A DNA stretch of 64,000 bases from the NCBI RefSeq assembly GCF_017433805.1, contig NZ_JAFRGN010000013.1, positions 1 to 64,000 on the forward strand. Reading direction: 5' to 3'. Of this stretch, positions 43,711 through 53,002 are shown piece by piece; position 1 is the first letter of the stretch, and the number at the start of each line of letters is the position of its first letter. A program made the position numbers and the translations under genes. The notes under the pieces were generated by a model that ran no database searches, was not told the DNA's origin, and was given only the letters and a program-made list of their open reading frames with translations. The DNA comes from Butyrivibrio sp. (GTDB taxonomy: Bacteria > Bacillota > Clostridia > Lachnospirales > Lachnospiraceae).

Positions 43711-43739
43711 TTGCAAAGCTATTTGATACGTGATAAAGT
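43711..43739 (+). promoter_or_regulatory. Promoter of the ytcQ-like gene
   Basis: TTGCAA (43711-43716) and TAAAGT (43734-43739), 17-base spacer. Matches to consensus are moderate; support comes from the operator 15 bases downstream. Other parts of this gap (43396-43620) show no gene or clear signal. Confidence 0.5.
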
Positions 43740-43754
43740 ACGTTCATAAGCAAG

Positions 43755-43768
43755 TGAAAACGCTTACA
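43755..43768 (+). promoter_or_regulatory. LacI-type operator at the ytcQ-like promoter
   Basis: TGAAAACGCTTACA matches the uxaC site at 13 of 14 positions and lies between the -10 and the ribosome-binding site. Confidence 0.75.
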
Positions 43769-43807
43769 TTTTATTTTTCAAAAATTATTTTGGGAGGAAC
43801 AAAAATA

Positions 43808-45484
43808 ATGAAAAAGAAAGTTTTATCATTACTTCTTTCAACAGCAATGGTAGCTTCTCTTGCAGCTTGCGGTTCTGAAACAGCACCTGCTGACACAACA
43901 GCTACAGAGACAGCTCCTGCAGACACAGCTACAGAGGCTGCTCCTGCAGACACAGCTGCTGCTGAAGACTACACACTTGAGACTCTTAACATCGTAGTTG
44001 ATGGTACAGTTACAGCTACAGTTGAGAGCGGACAGAAAGAATTCGAAGAGCAGTGGGAAGCTGCTGTAGCTGAGAAGCTCGGCCATCCAGTTGATCTTGT
44101 TATCAATCAGCTCGACCATTCAGATTACGCTGGAACAGTATCTCGTCTTCTTACAACTGGTGAGCCAGGTGACGGATCATATCCAGATGCTCTTATCATG
44201 AGCGCTACAATGCTTAGACAGTATCAGACAACAGGTCTCCTTTGGGATATGGCTGATGCTTATGCAAACGCAGAGTTCCAGTCTCGTGTAACACTTCCTA
44301 CAGTTAACGAGAACATGAAGGACAGCGAAGGTCACCTTTATGGATTTGCTCCTACATATGGTAACGGATGTGTTACTTATGTTAAGCAGTCTTGGCTTGA
44401 TGCAGTTGGCATGAAGGCTGACGATATCAAGACTTTCGATGATTACTATGCAATGCTTAAGGCATTCACAGAGAACGATCCTGATGGAAACGGCAGCGCA
44501 GGCACATATGGTGTTATCGCAGCTGGTTTTGGTAAGCTTGACGAGGCTCCATACATCAACTACATGCCAGAGTTCTGGCAGGGCGCATATCCTTCATTCT
44601 ATCAGAAGGACGGCGTTTGGGTTGATGGTTTCCAGGAGCAGGCTACTGTTGATGCTCTTGCAAGACTTGCACAGGGTGTAGCTGATGGTGTTATCGATCC
44701 TGATACAGAGGATGCTGGAACAAAGCAGGCTCGTGAGAAGTTCTTCTCAAACGATCAGACAACATCTGAAGGTGTATTCACATATTGGGCTGGTACATGG
44801 CTTAGAACACTTACAACAAACATGGAAAAGCAGGAAGTTGACAACGACCTTGGCGACAACAGACTTGTTCAGCTTGCTCCTATCCAGGAGATCAAGGATA
44901 CATGGGGCGGATACCTCAACAGAGAAGCTCCAGTATGGGTAATCACAGATGATCAGGATGGCAACTCAGCTCGTGAGCAGGCTATCTTCGATGCACTTCT
45001 TGAGACAATGCTTGATGGCGACAGAGTACAGACACTTTGGACATATGGTGCAGAGGATGTTCACTGGTCAATCCACGCTGAAGAGTTCTCAACAAACGCT
45101 GATGATCCAGAGAAGAAGAAGGATTATTCATATGAAGAGGGTCAGTTCCACCTTAAGCAGTCTCCTAACGACCCTAACTCTGTATGGAAGAAGAATCACC
45201 TTGACGCTGTACTTGTAATTGCTCCTCTTACAAACGGATACGTTGATAACGATGAGCTTGTACAGGCTGGTAACAAGTTCTTCACAGAGAACTGTGTAGA
45301 TGCTCCTGCTGCAGCTTCTTGCGATACACTTGCTGAGAACAACGAGGCACTTGTAGAAGAGAAGACAACTCTTATGAAGCAGGCTGTTGCTGGTGAGATC
45401 ACACCTGAAGAAGCAATTGCTCAGTATCAGGCTGACTTTGGCGATATCGCTCAGCAGATTCTTGATGAGCTTAACGCTCAGTAA
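43808..45484 (+). CDS. Extracellular solute-binding lipoprotein of an oligosaccharide ABC importer (YtcQ/LplA-like)
   Basis: 558 residues. Lipobox SLAAC puts the lipidated cysteine at residue 21, followed by a Thr/Ala/Pro-rich tether with three APADT repeats (residues about 26-50). The binding domain has the LplA/YtcQ-type features (YPDALIMSATMLRQYQTTG, YGNGCVTYVKQSWLDAVG, LLETMLDGDRVQTLWTYG). GGGAGGA supports the ATG at 43808. With the next two permeases it resembles the YtcQ-YteP-YtcP importer that takes up rhamnogalacturonan oligosaccharides in Bacillus; the substrate here is inferred from that and from the esterase and GH43 genes downstream. Confidence 0.88.
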   Translation: MKKKVLSLLLSTAMVASLAACGSETAPADTTATETAPADTATEAAPADTAAAEDYTLETLNIVVDGTVTATVESGQKEFEEQWEAAVAEKLGHPVDLVINQLDHSDYAGTVSRLLTTGEPGDGSYPDALIMSATMLRQYQTTGLLWDMADAYANAEFQSRVTLPTVNENMKDSEGHLYGFAPTYGNGCVTYVKQSWLDAVGMKADDIKTFDDYYAMLKAFTENDPDGNGSAGTYGVIAAGFGKLDEAPYINYMPEFWQGAYPSFYQKDGVWVDGFQEQATVDALARLAQGVADGVIDPDTEDAGTKQAREKFFSNDQTTSEGVFTYWAGTWLRTLTTNMEKQEVDNDLGDNRLVQLAPIQEIKDTWGGYLNREAPVWVITDDQDGNSAREQAIFDALLETMLDGDRVQTLWTYGAEDVHWSIHAEEFSTNADDPEKKKDYSYEEGQFHLKQSPNDPNSVWKKNHLDAVLVIAPLTNGYVDNDELVQAGNKFFTENCVDAPAAASCDTLAENNEALVEEKTTLMKQAVAGEITPEEAIAQYQADFGDIAQQILDELNAQ

Positions 45485-45517
45485 TTAGCTACTAGCTATT
45501 ATATGATTTGACTTTTT

Positions 45518-45560
45518 CCCATCCTCCGAGGGAAAAACGCTTTCGGAGGGTGGGATTTTT
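45518..45560 (+). terminator. Terminator-like hairpin between the binding-protein and permease genes
   Basis: A 12-bp GC-rich stem CCCATCCTCCGA (45518-45529) with TCGGAGGGTGGG (45543-45554), then TTTTT. Inside an importer operon such a hairpin usually gives partial termination and excess binding protein. An extended -10 TGTTATAAT (45581-45589) may restart transcription. Confidence 0.85.
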
Positions 45561-45635
45561 ATGAAAAAAATTCCGGTTTTTGTTATAATTTACTAGATAA
45601 TAATTAACGATTTTTTGTGAAAGGATGAGGATGCA

Positions 45636-46592
45636 ATGAGTAAGAAACAAAATGTTACTACTACATCCACTGGTGCTCCTATCAATCAGAAACCTCTTGG
45701 TACACGTATCTGGAACAACCGTGGATACTATTTGATGTTTCTTCCAGTACTGGTTTTCGTAATCATAATTTATTATTGGCCTATGCTCGGCGTACGCTAT
45801 GCTTTCTATCAGTATAAACTGAAGAACATCACATGGGTTGGTCTTAAAAACTTTGAGACTATGTTTGGTAAAAAGGAGTTCTGGTCAGCCTTTACCAATA
45901 CGTTGCAAATATCTATTACTAAATTGCTTATCACAACATTTACATCAGTTCTTGTATCAGTTTTCTTAAACGAGATGCATAATTTGTTTGCTAAGAAATC
46001 ACTGCAGACAATTATTTACCTGCCTCACTTTATGTCATGGGCAGTAGTAGCAGCTATTTTCCAGTTGTTCCTTTCTACATCTTCAACTGGTTTCGTCAAT
46101 GAAACACTTAAGTCAATGGGACTTATCGCTAAGAGTATTGACTTCCTTCACTCCAAGCAATTATGGAGACCTATTTTCTATATTATCAATATTTGGAAGG
46201 AAACAGGTTGGGGAACAGTTATCTTCCTGGCAACACTTTCCGGAATCAACCCGGAACTCTATGAAGCAGCTGATATCGATGGCGCTTCAAGACTTCAGAA
46301 AATTTGGTATGTTACAGTACCAGCTCTTATGAATACGGTAATTATCGTACTGATCCTTAATCTTGCTAAGGTTCTTAACCTTTTTGAATCAGTATTCGTT
46401 TTATATAACAACCGTGTATTTGATGTTTCTGATGTTATTTCAACTTATGTATACCGTCAGACCTTCCTTACAGCAATCCCTGACTATGGATACACAACAG
46501 CCGTTGGTTTGTTCAAGTCTATTGTTGGTTGCGTACTTGTTCTTGTATGTAACTGGGCTAGTAAGAAGATTCGTGGACGCGGAATTATTTAA
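45636..46592 (+). CDS. Oligosaccharide ABC permease (YteP/LplB-like)
   Basis: 318 residues, six hydrophobic segments. The start YYLMFLPVLVFVIIIYYWPM and the EAA loop ELYEAADIDGASRLQKIWYV are those of LplB/YteP permeases. It is followed 12 bases later by its YtcP-like partner. No ATPase gene is present in the operon, so a shared MsmX-type ATPase encoded elsewhere is expected. Confidence 0.92.
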   Translation: MSKKQNVTTTSTGAPINQKPLGTRIWNNRGYYLMFLPVLVFVIIIYYWPMLGVRYAFYQYKLKNITWVGLKNFETMFGKKEFWSAFTNTLQISITKLLITTFTSVLVSVFLNEMHNLFAKKSLQTIIYLPHFMSWAVVAAIFQLFLSTSSTGFVNETLKSMGLIAKSIDFLHSKQLWRPIFYIINIWKETGWGTVIFLATLSGINPELYEAADIDGASRLQKIWYVTVPALMNTVIIVLILNLAKVLNLFESVFVLYNNRVFDVSDVISTYVYRQTFLTAIPDYGYTTAVGLFKSIVGCVLVLVCNWASKKIRGRGII

Positions 46593-46604
46593 GGAGGGAA
46601 CATT

Positions 46605-47480
46605 ATGGCACAGGTTAAAGCAGGCTCAATGCGTGTGCAGGCTAAGAAGAATAAAGTACATGTATTTGATATTGTTAACTACATAGTATTCGTTATAATT
46701 GCTCTGATAGTTCTTATTCCTATTTGGAAGGTTTTAGTTGATTCATTCAACTCAGTTGGCGTTTACAGATTCATGTTATGGCCAGAGGACTTCACATTTA
46801 ACGGATACCTCACAATCTTTACAACTGTAAGACTTTACAGACCTTTCCTTAACTCAGTTATCACAACAGTTTTAGGAACATTGCTTGGTCTTATTCTTTC
46901 AACACTTGGTGGATATGTACTTACTCAGAAGGATATGCCAGGAAGAAATGCACTTTCATTTTTCCTCCTGTTCACAATGATCTTCTCTGGTGGTATGATT
47001 CCTGAATACCTTGTTATGAAACAGCTTCACCTTGTAGATACAATGTGGATCCTTGTTATCAAGCATGGTATGAACGTATACAACCTGGTACTTATGAAGA
47101 ATTTCTTCGAGGGTATTCCTGAGTCTCTTTTTGAGGCAGCTAAGATTGACGGATGCTCACCAATGGGAATCTTCTTCAAGATCGTGCTTCCTCTTTCCAA
47201 GGCAGCTCTTGCATCAATCGGTCTTATGTATGCAGTAACTGTTTGGAATGATTACAGCACAGTTCAGATTTATATTACAAACCCAGATCAGGTTAACTTC
47301 CAGTATAAGCTGAGAGTTATGATCATGGATGGTGATACACCTACGACAGCTTATAAGGTATCACAGAATACTCTGTATTACGCAGCTATCGTTGTTGCTA
47401 TCCTTCCTTTCATGGCAGCTTATCCATTCCTTCAGAAGTACTTCGTACAGGGTGTTAATGTAGGAGCTGTTAAGGAGTAA
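46605..47480 (+). CDS. Oligosaccharide ABC permease (YtcP-like)
   Basis: 291 residues, six hydrophobic segments; EAA loop SLFEAAKIDGCSPMGIFFKI, and the N-terminal segment IVNYIVFVIIALIVLIPIWK and closing PFLQKYFVQGVNVGAVKE are typical of the YtcP/CUT1 permease group. AAGGAGGG precedes the ATG. It completes the importer channel with the preceding permease. Confidence 0.92.
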   Translation: MAQVKAGSMRVQAKKNKVHVFDIVNYIVFVIIALIVLIPIWKVLVDSFNSVGVYRFMLWPEDFTFNGYLTIFTTVRLYRPFLNSVITTVLGTLLGLILSTLGGYVLTQKDMPGRNALSFFLLFTMIFSGGMIPEYLVMKQLHLVDTMWILVIKHGMNVYNLVLMKNFFEGIPESLFEAAKIDGCSPMGIFFKIVLPLSKAALASIGLMYAVTVWNDYSTVQIYITNPDQVNFQYKLRVMIMDGDTPTTAYKVSQNTLYYAAIVVAILPFMAAYPFLQKYFVQGVNVGAVKE

Positions 47481-47504
47481 TTTGTAATTACTTTGAAAAT
47501 TTAC

Positions 47505-47539
47505 GAGAGAGAAATTCAATTTGAATTTCTCTCTTTTTT
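47505..47539 (+). terminator. Terminator after the ABC importer genes
   Basis: GAGAGAAATT (47507-47516) pairs with AATTTCTCTC (47524-47533) around a loop of seven, followed by TTTTTT. It lies 24 bases before the next start codon, so the downstream enzymes may depend on readthrough or on an unresolved promoter. Confidence 0.85.
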
Positions 47540-47562
47540 ATTCAATTGGAAAGGAAATACTA

Positions 47563-48285
47563 ATGAGACATATATTCTGGGCGGGAGATTCTACCGCAGC
47601 ATCTAATAAATATGTAACCTATCCGCAGACAGGTATTGCACAGGCTTTTGACAGATATACCAGAACGGATGTGGTTGTTGTAAACCATGCATTTAATGGA
47701 CGCAGCACTAAGAGCTTTATAGATGAGAGCAGACTTGCACCTATCTATAACGACATTACTAAAGGGGACTACTTATTTATCCAGTTTGGACACAACGATG
47801 AGAAGATAAATGACCCTAAAAGGTACACTGATCCTCATGGGGAGTTCATTGTTAATCTTGGTAAGTTTGTAAATGTAGCAAGGAACAAGGGGGCATATCC
47901 ACTTTTTATTACTCCTGTAGAGAGAAAACTCTTTGATGAAGATGGGAACCTGAAATTCTCTGGTCACGAAGAGTATGTGCTGGGTATGAAAGAAGCAGGA
48001 GAGAAGTTTGATGTCCCTGTTGTGGATCTGTATACAGCTAGTAGAGAGTTCCTTCAGAAAGTAGGACCGGAGGAAGCTAAGAAATACTACATGAACGTTG
48101 AGCCAGGTATTTATGACTGGCTTCCGGATGGACTTACAGATAATTCCCACCTCAAATATGAGGGAGCAATGTTATACGCAGGTATGATAGCAAAGAGCAT
48201 TGAAATGATCGGTGAGCCTTACGCAACACTCATCGCAGACAAGGATTATTTAAAAGATACATATAATATTGAAATTAACGGGTAG
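47563..48285 (+). CDS. SGNH esterase, rhamnogalacturonan acetylesterase-like (CE12)
   Basis: 240 residues with no signal peptide. Block I reads WAGDSTAASN (nucleophile Ser), block II has NGRST, block III FGHNDEKI, and block V DNSHLKYEGA supplies the catalytic Asp and His. The combination is that of CE12 enzymes, which remove acetyl groups from rhamnogalacturonan or related oligosaccharides. Cytoplasmic location suggests action on imported acetylated fragments. AAAGGAAA precedes the ATG at 47563. Confidence 0.85.
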   Translation: MRHIFWAGDSTAASNKYVTYPQTGIAQAFDRYTRTDVVVVNHAFNGRSTKSFIDESRLAPIYNDITKGDYLFIQFGHNDEKINDPKRYTDPHGEFIVNLGKFVNVARNKGAYPLFITPVERKLFDEDGNLKFSGHEEYVLGMKEAGEKFDVPVVDLYTASREFLQKVGPEEAKKYYMNVEPGIYDWLPDGLTDNSHLKYEGAMLYAGMIAKSIEMIGEPYATLIADKDYLKDTYNIEING

Positions 48286-48339
48286 AAATATATATTGATG
48301 AATAGTAAGTCATTTATGACTGGTGGTAATGAGGATATT

Positions 48340-50037
48340 ATGAAAAATTTATCAGATTTAGGAAACGGCAGATTTAGAAATCCAATTCTCTTTGCGGATT
48401 ATTCTGATCCTGATGTTATCAGAGTTGGCGATACATATTACATGACGGCTAGTAGCTTTAACTATACACCAGGACTTCCAATATTGATATCTCATGATCT
48501 TGTGAACTGGAAGCTTGTTAACTATGCTCTTAATAATATACAGGAAGACAGATACAAGATACCAAGACATTCTGAGGGAGTATGGGCTCCAGCTATTCGC
48601 TATCATGATGGAATGTTCTACATTTATTATGGTATGCCAGATGAGGGGTACTATGTTGTAAGGACTACTGATCCTCTTGGAAAGTGGGAGGAACCAATAT
48701 GTATCCTGGAAGGAAAAGGGCTTATTGATCCATGTCCTTTCTGGGATGAGGATGGTAAGGCCTATGTTATTCATGGCTATGCTAAGAGCAGAATCGGCTT
48801 TAAGAGTATTCTTGGAATATTCGAGTTGAGTAGTGATGGACTCAAGGCAATTTCTGAGGATCACTTTATCTTTGATGGTAATGATCCTCAGAATCCTGCA
48901 GTTACTATTGAAGGTCCCAAGGTATATAAAAGGGATGGCTATTACTATGTATGGGCGCCTGCTGGCGGAGTGAAATTTGGCTATCAGGTAGTACTTCGTA
49001 GTAGAGATATTCATGGACCTTATGAAATAAAAGAGGTTATGCATACGGGAAATACCGAGATAAACGGACCTCACCAAGGGGGACTAATAGATACCGTAAA
49101 TGGTGATGAATGGTTTATACATTTTCAGGACAGAGGCCTTTACGGCAGAATCTGCCACCTTCAGCCTGTCAACTGGCATGATGGCTGGCCAATTGTTGGA
49201 GTAAATCCTGATGAGAACAATATTGGAGAGCCTGTTGAAGAGATGGAGAAGCCAAATACTGGTATATCAGATGAACCTTCATATCTTGAGGCATCGGATT
49301 CATTTGAAGATGGCCAATATGGTCTTATGTGGCAATGGCTGGGTAATCACAGTAATCGCTTCTATGGAATTCGAGATAATGATGTATCAAAAGAAACTTC
49401 TCAGAACTGCTTGAGGCTTCGTGCCATTAACCTTTCAAATGAAAGTGAACCTATTATCTGGAAATGCTCAAATATTCTTACGCAGAAGATAATATATCCT
49501 CTTTTTAGAAGTGAAATAGGAGTTGATGCGACAGGTCTTTTGCCAGGGGATAGAGCAGGTGTTTGCATGACAGGTGGCCAGTATATGGCGGCATACTTGC
49601 AGCGAGAAGCTGAGAATAAATACACTGTCAGAGTTATTGAATCCTATGGCGGAGATAATGATAAGAAAGAAAAGGTCTTAGGCGAATACGAATTTGGTAA
49701 GCTGTGCTATGACTATGGTTTATCTATAGAGGAAGGTCTTAAGAATATTAGATTTATTCTTTCTTTTGAATGCGATGACAAGAGAGTAACATCCAAAGAG
49801 CTTTACTTCAAAAATGTAGAGGACAAGGATAATACTCCAATACTAAAAATGTATTTATCACTTGATGATGATAAGGATTTACGAAGGGCATTAGATCTAA
49901 AGGTGGCATATACACCATCTGACCATACCTGGGTTGGAGCCAAGCTAGGACTATTTGCGCTTTCCTGTGATATGGATAAAAAATCTGAATGTGAAGGCTA
50001 TGCAGATTTCCTGTATGCTGATATTCAGGAAATATAA
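48340..50037 (+). CDS. Glycoside hydrolase family 43 protein with C-terminal beta-sandwich
   Basis: About 565 residues, no signal peptide. The five-bladed catalytic domain (about 1-310) has the candidate base Asp in FADYSDPDVIRVGDTYYMTA, a second Asp in GLIDPCPFWDEDGKAYV, and the acid Glu in VTIEGPKVYKRDGYYYVWAP. Residues about 320-565 look like the GH43-associated C-terminal beta-sandwich (DSFEDGQYGLMWQWLGNH, GICMTGG-like segment). Such enzymes act as xylosidases or arabinofuranosidases. GAGG at 48331-48334 favours the ATG at 48340; TTG/ATG at 48295/48298 and ATG at 48316 are alternatives. Confidence 0.85.
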   Translation: MKNLSDLGNGRFRNPILFADYSDPDVIRVGDTYYMTASSFNYTPGLPILISHDLVNWKLVNYALNNIQEDRYKIPRHSEGVWAPAIRYHDGMFYIYYGMPDEGYYVVRTTDPLGKWEEPICILEGKGLIDPCPFWDEDGKAYVIHGYAKSRIGFKSILGIFELSSDGLKAISEDHFIFDGNDPQNPAVTIEGPKVYKRDGYYYVWAPAGGVKFGYQVVLRSRDIHGPYEIKEVMHTGNTEINGPHQGGLIDTVNGDEWFIHFQDRGLYGRICHLQPVNWHDGWPIVGVNPDENNIGEPVEEMEKPNTGISDEPSYLEASDSFEDGQYGLMWQWLGNHSNRFYGIRDNDVSKETSQNCLRLRAINLSNESEPIIWKCSNILTQKIIYPLFRSEIGVDATGLLPGDRAGVCMTGGQYMAAYLQREAENKYTVRVIESYGGDNDKKEKVLGEYEFGKLCYDYGLSIEEGLKNIRFILSFECDDKRVTSKELYFKNVEDKDNTPILKMYLSLDDDKDLRRALDLKVAYTPSDHTWVGAKLGLFALSCDMDKKSECEGYADFLYADIQEI

Positions 50038-50100
50038 TTAAATAATTAGTATATAAGGCAATTGGATAAATGACTTGTAACTGTTATATGAGGTGCTTAG

Positions 50101-51939
50101 ATGGATGTTGGTAAGATTAGTATCTACGAAGCTGCGCAAAATGGAGATTTTGCGCTTGTTAAATGGATAGTTGAATATTCAAGGTCTAGTCTCAATGAAT
50201 TTGCAGATAATCACAGGACTGCGCTTCATTTTGCTGCTATGTCCGGGAAACTGGATATGTTCAAATATCTGGTGGAAAGATGTGGCCTTGACCCTCTTCA
50301 GGGAGATATTGATCTTGTAACTCCTTGGGATATTGTAAGAGAAAATGAACATAAGGAAATTGATGATTATCTGACTCAAAGATATGGACATCGATATGAA
50401 GATTTCTATAGAAATCCGATAAGAACAGGCTTTTTTCCAGATCCTTCCATATGCAGAGTTGGGGAAGACTACTATATGGTCAACTCCTCATTTATCTTTT
50501 TCCCATGCATACCGATTTCGCATTCAAGAGATCTGATACACTGGGAGATAATCGGCCATGCTATCACTAACCCGGAGTGGGCAAGGCTCGAGGAACTTGA
50601 GGGCGGAAGAGGCTACTGGGCTCCGGATATTTCATTTTATGATGGAAGATTTTATATCGCTGCGACATATAGACTTAATGATACAGGAACAGTGTATAGA
50701 AGGCAGATGGTGGTTAGTTCAGATAAGCCTGAGGGGCCATATTCTGAGCCGGTGTTTATTGACGAAGATGGTATAGATCCAGGTCTTTTTAATGATGACG
50801 ATGGTCGCAGATACATGCTTCTAAACAGAGGAGCCAGAATATTTGAGCTTGATAAAACTGGAACTAAGAAGATTTCTGAGCCAACTCTTTTATACTATGG
50901 CAGTAACAAAAGAGCGCCGGAAGGGCCTCACATCTATAAGAAAGATGGCTATTACTATTTGCTTCAGGCTGAGGGGGGGACAGGTCCAGGCCACAGAGTA
51001 ACTGTATCTCGCAGTAGGGAACTAATGGGAGTGTATGAGCCATGTCCATATAATCCTATTATGAGGCAGAACGACGAGGGTGCTACCATACAAAGGTGCG
51101 GACATGGAGATATGGTAGAAACTCCTGATGGCAGATGGTACATGGTGTATCTGTGTGGCAGGAAAATAGGTGATGGCTATAGCATTCTTGGAAGAGAGAC
51201 TGCACTTGACCCTGTTACCTGGACAGCAGATGGCTGGCCAATAGTTAATGGATTAAAGGGACCATCCTGTATGCAGGTTAAGCCCTATCCTGAGATAACT
51301 GGTAGCTACAACAATACATTAGATTATATGACTCCAAGAGCCTTTAAGGATGGAGATGTTAAAATAAGTAGTGATGGAACATTTGTAATTCATGCAAGTG
51401 AATATCCTCTTAGCGATATTAGTAGCAGGAATATTGTTCTGAGAAGACAGAATAGCTTTGCTTTTGAGTATAGCGTCTTTATGGATATACCTGCAATTTC
51501 AGATGGACAGTGCGCTGGAATAACAGGTTATTACGACGAGAATACATTTTTAGAATTTGGTATCTGCAGAAGAAATGGCAGATTAACAGTATATTCCAGA
51601 GAACATATTGGAGAAGAGGACAGGTATATTTATGGGAATGAAGAAATTTCTTGCTCCATAAAGAAAATCTACTTGTGCATGAACACAGAATATCTTGAGC
51701 GTATGCTTTCATATAGACTGATATCAGATGATAATACAGATGTAGTAAATATAACTAGTACAGTTACTGATTCAGAATTAACTATATTTACTACATTATC
51801 AAATGTTTATTATCTATGTGATGAAGGGTATGATAAAGGTAAGAGATTTACAGGTGCGCTTGTTGGAATGTATGCAGTTGGTGGAGTTAACAATTCTTTG
51901 TATGTAAGCTTTATGGATTCTGTTTACATTGATAAGTAA
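50101..51939 (+). CDS. Ankyrin-repeat/GH43 fusion protein
   Basis: 612 residues, no signal peptide. Residues about 1-95 contain two to three ankyrin repeats: IYEAAQNGDFALVKWIVEYS, then RTALHFAAMSGKLDMFKYLV (39-58) and a looser TPWDIVRENEHKEIDDYL. From residue 103 a GH43 domain begins (NPIRTGFFPDPSICRVGEDY, candidate base Asp114), with IDPGLFNDDDGRRYML (second Asp) and APEGPHIYKKDGYYYLL (acid Glu); a C-terminal beta-sandwich follows from about 420. I know of no described ankyrin-GH43 protein. The ankyrin part may dock the enzyme to a partner in the cytoplasm (inference). The gene is continuous, with no frameshift at the join. Confidence 0.85.
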   Translation: MDVGKISIYEAAQNGDFALVKWIVEYSRSSLNEFADNHRTALHFAAMSGKLDMFKYLVERCGLDPLQGDIDLVTPWDIVRENEHKEIDDYLTQRYGHRYEDFYRNPIRTGFFPDPSICRVGEDYYMVNSSFIFFPCIPISHSRDLIHWEIIGHAITNPEWARLEELEGGRGYWAPDISFYDGRFYIAATYRLNDTGTVYRRQMVVSSDKPEGPYSEPVFIDEDGIDPGLFNDDDGRRYMLLNRGARIFELDKTGTKKISEPTLLYYGSNKRAPEGPHIYKKDGYYYLLQAEGGTGPGHRVTVSRSRELMGVYEPCPYNPIMRQNDEGATIQRCGHGDMVETPDGRWYMVYLCGRKIGDGYSILGRETALDPVTWTADGWPIVNGLKGPSCMQVKPYPEITGSYNNTLDYMTPRAFKDGDVKISSDGTFVIHASEYPLSDISSRNIVLRRQNSFAFEYSVFMDIPAISDGQCAGITGYYDENTFLEFGICRRNGRLTVYSREHIGEEDRYIYGNEEISCSIKKIYLCMNTEYLERMLSYRLISDDNTDVVNITSTVTDSELTIFTTLSNVYYLCDEGYDKGKRFTGALVGMYAVGGVNNSLYVSFMDSVYIDK

Positions 51940-51994
51940 TGACTGTAGTACAATATTCAATGAGATAAATAAGGTTTTTAAGGAAGGAAATATT

Positions 51995-52834
51995 ATGCAG
52001 ATAGGAATCAGATTTCACGATACAGTAGAGCTCCCTTTTGAGGAGAGACTTCAGGAGATAAAGAGACAGGGCTTTAGCTGCACACACATTGCGCTTTCCA
52101 AGGTGCCAGGCTTTACAGCCAATACTGATGCACTTACACCTGGATATGCAATGTATATGAGAGATGCCTTTAGAAGAGCAGATCTTGATGTAGCTGTTCT
52201 AGGCTGTTACCTTAACTTGGCAACTCCAGATGCTGCTGCCCTTAAGGCTAATCAGGACAAATATATGGCACACCTTCGTTTTGCTTCACTTATGGGAGCT
52301 GGCATGGTTGGAACAGAGACTGGCGCTCCTAATGTTGACTATCACTATGACAAGGAAGCATGCCATTCACAGGAGGCTCTTGATACCTTCATTACAAATC
52401 TTCGCCCTGTAGTTGACTATGCTGAGAAGATGGGTGTAATCCTCGCAATTGAGCCTGTATACAGACATATTGTATGGAATCCTAAGAGAGCAAGAGAGGT
52501 TCTTGATAGAATAGAATCACCTAACCTTCAGATCATTTTTGATCCTGTTAACCTTCTTTGGACTGATAACTTTGATCAGAGACAGGAGGTTTTTGAAGAG
52601 GCTATAGACCTTCTTGCCAAGGATATCTGCATGATCCACTTAAAGGATGCTGTGGTAGAGGGCGATAGTGTTAAGAGTATGGCTTGCGGTCTTGGAGAGA
52701 TCAACTACGATACAATCGTTAAGTTTGCTCTTGAGAAGAAGCCATTTATACATGCTACACTTGAGGATACCAAGCCTGATAACGCTGTAGCTGCAAGAGA
52801 ATTTATTCAGAATATCGAGAAAAAATTTAGTTAA
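51995..52834 (+). CDS. Sugar phosphate isomerase/epimerase-like TIM barrel (AP endonuclease 2 family)
   Basis: 279 residues, cytoplasmic. The xylose-isomerase-like barrel shows metal-ligand positions in GTETGAPNVDYHY, LAIEPVYRHIVWNP, IIFDPVNLLW and MIHLKDAVVEGD, and LEDTKPDNA at the end. Members isomerise or epimerise keto sugars or sugar phosphates. AAGGAAGG supports the ATG at 51995. Its place after GH43 and before a uronate-type TRAP transporter suggests a role on a released pentose or uronate intermediate, not further defined. Confidence 0.85.
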   Translation: MQIGIRFHDTVELPFEERLQEIKRQGFSCTHIALSKVPGFTANTDALTPGYAMYMRDAFRRADLDVAVLGCYLNLATPDAAALKANQDKYMAHLRFASLMGAGMVGTETGAPNVDYHYDKEACHSQEALDTFITNLRPVVDYAEKMGVILAIEPVYRHIVWNPKRAREVLDRIESPNLQIIFDPVNLLWTDNFDQRQEVFEEAIDLLAKDICMIHLKDAVVEGDSVKSMACGLGEINYDTIVKFALEKKPFIHATLEDTKPDNAVAAREFIQNIEKKFS

Positions 52835-52944
52835 GATCTCATAACAAAAATGAACATCATGTAAACGAGATGTTAACTATGTGTTAAAAATATGCTATCA
52901 AATGCTAAGAATGTCCGATTTATTTGGAACTGAAAGTGAAACTA

Positions 52945-52981
52945 TAATGACATTATCGAGAGGTAATGTCATTATTTTTTT
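52945..52981 (+). terminator. Strong terminator just upstream of the dctP-like gene
   Basis: A perfect 11-bp stem TAATGACATTA (52945-52955) with TAATGTCATTA (52964-52974) and seven Ts. Only 21 bases remain before the dctP start, too few for a full promoter, so any promoter serving dctP must read through it, making it a candidate attenuator. Confidence 0.88.
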
Positions 52982-53002
52982 ACGAAAAAGGGAGGTTACA
53001 AA

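Noticed and set aside
48358-49077. A 239-codon minus-strand open frame opposite the GH43 gene
   Set aside because: Shadow of the GH43 coding frame; composition is unlike neighbouring proteins and no start signal is seen.
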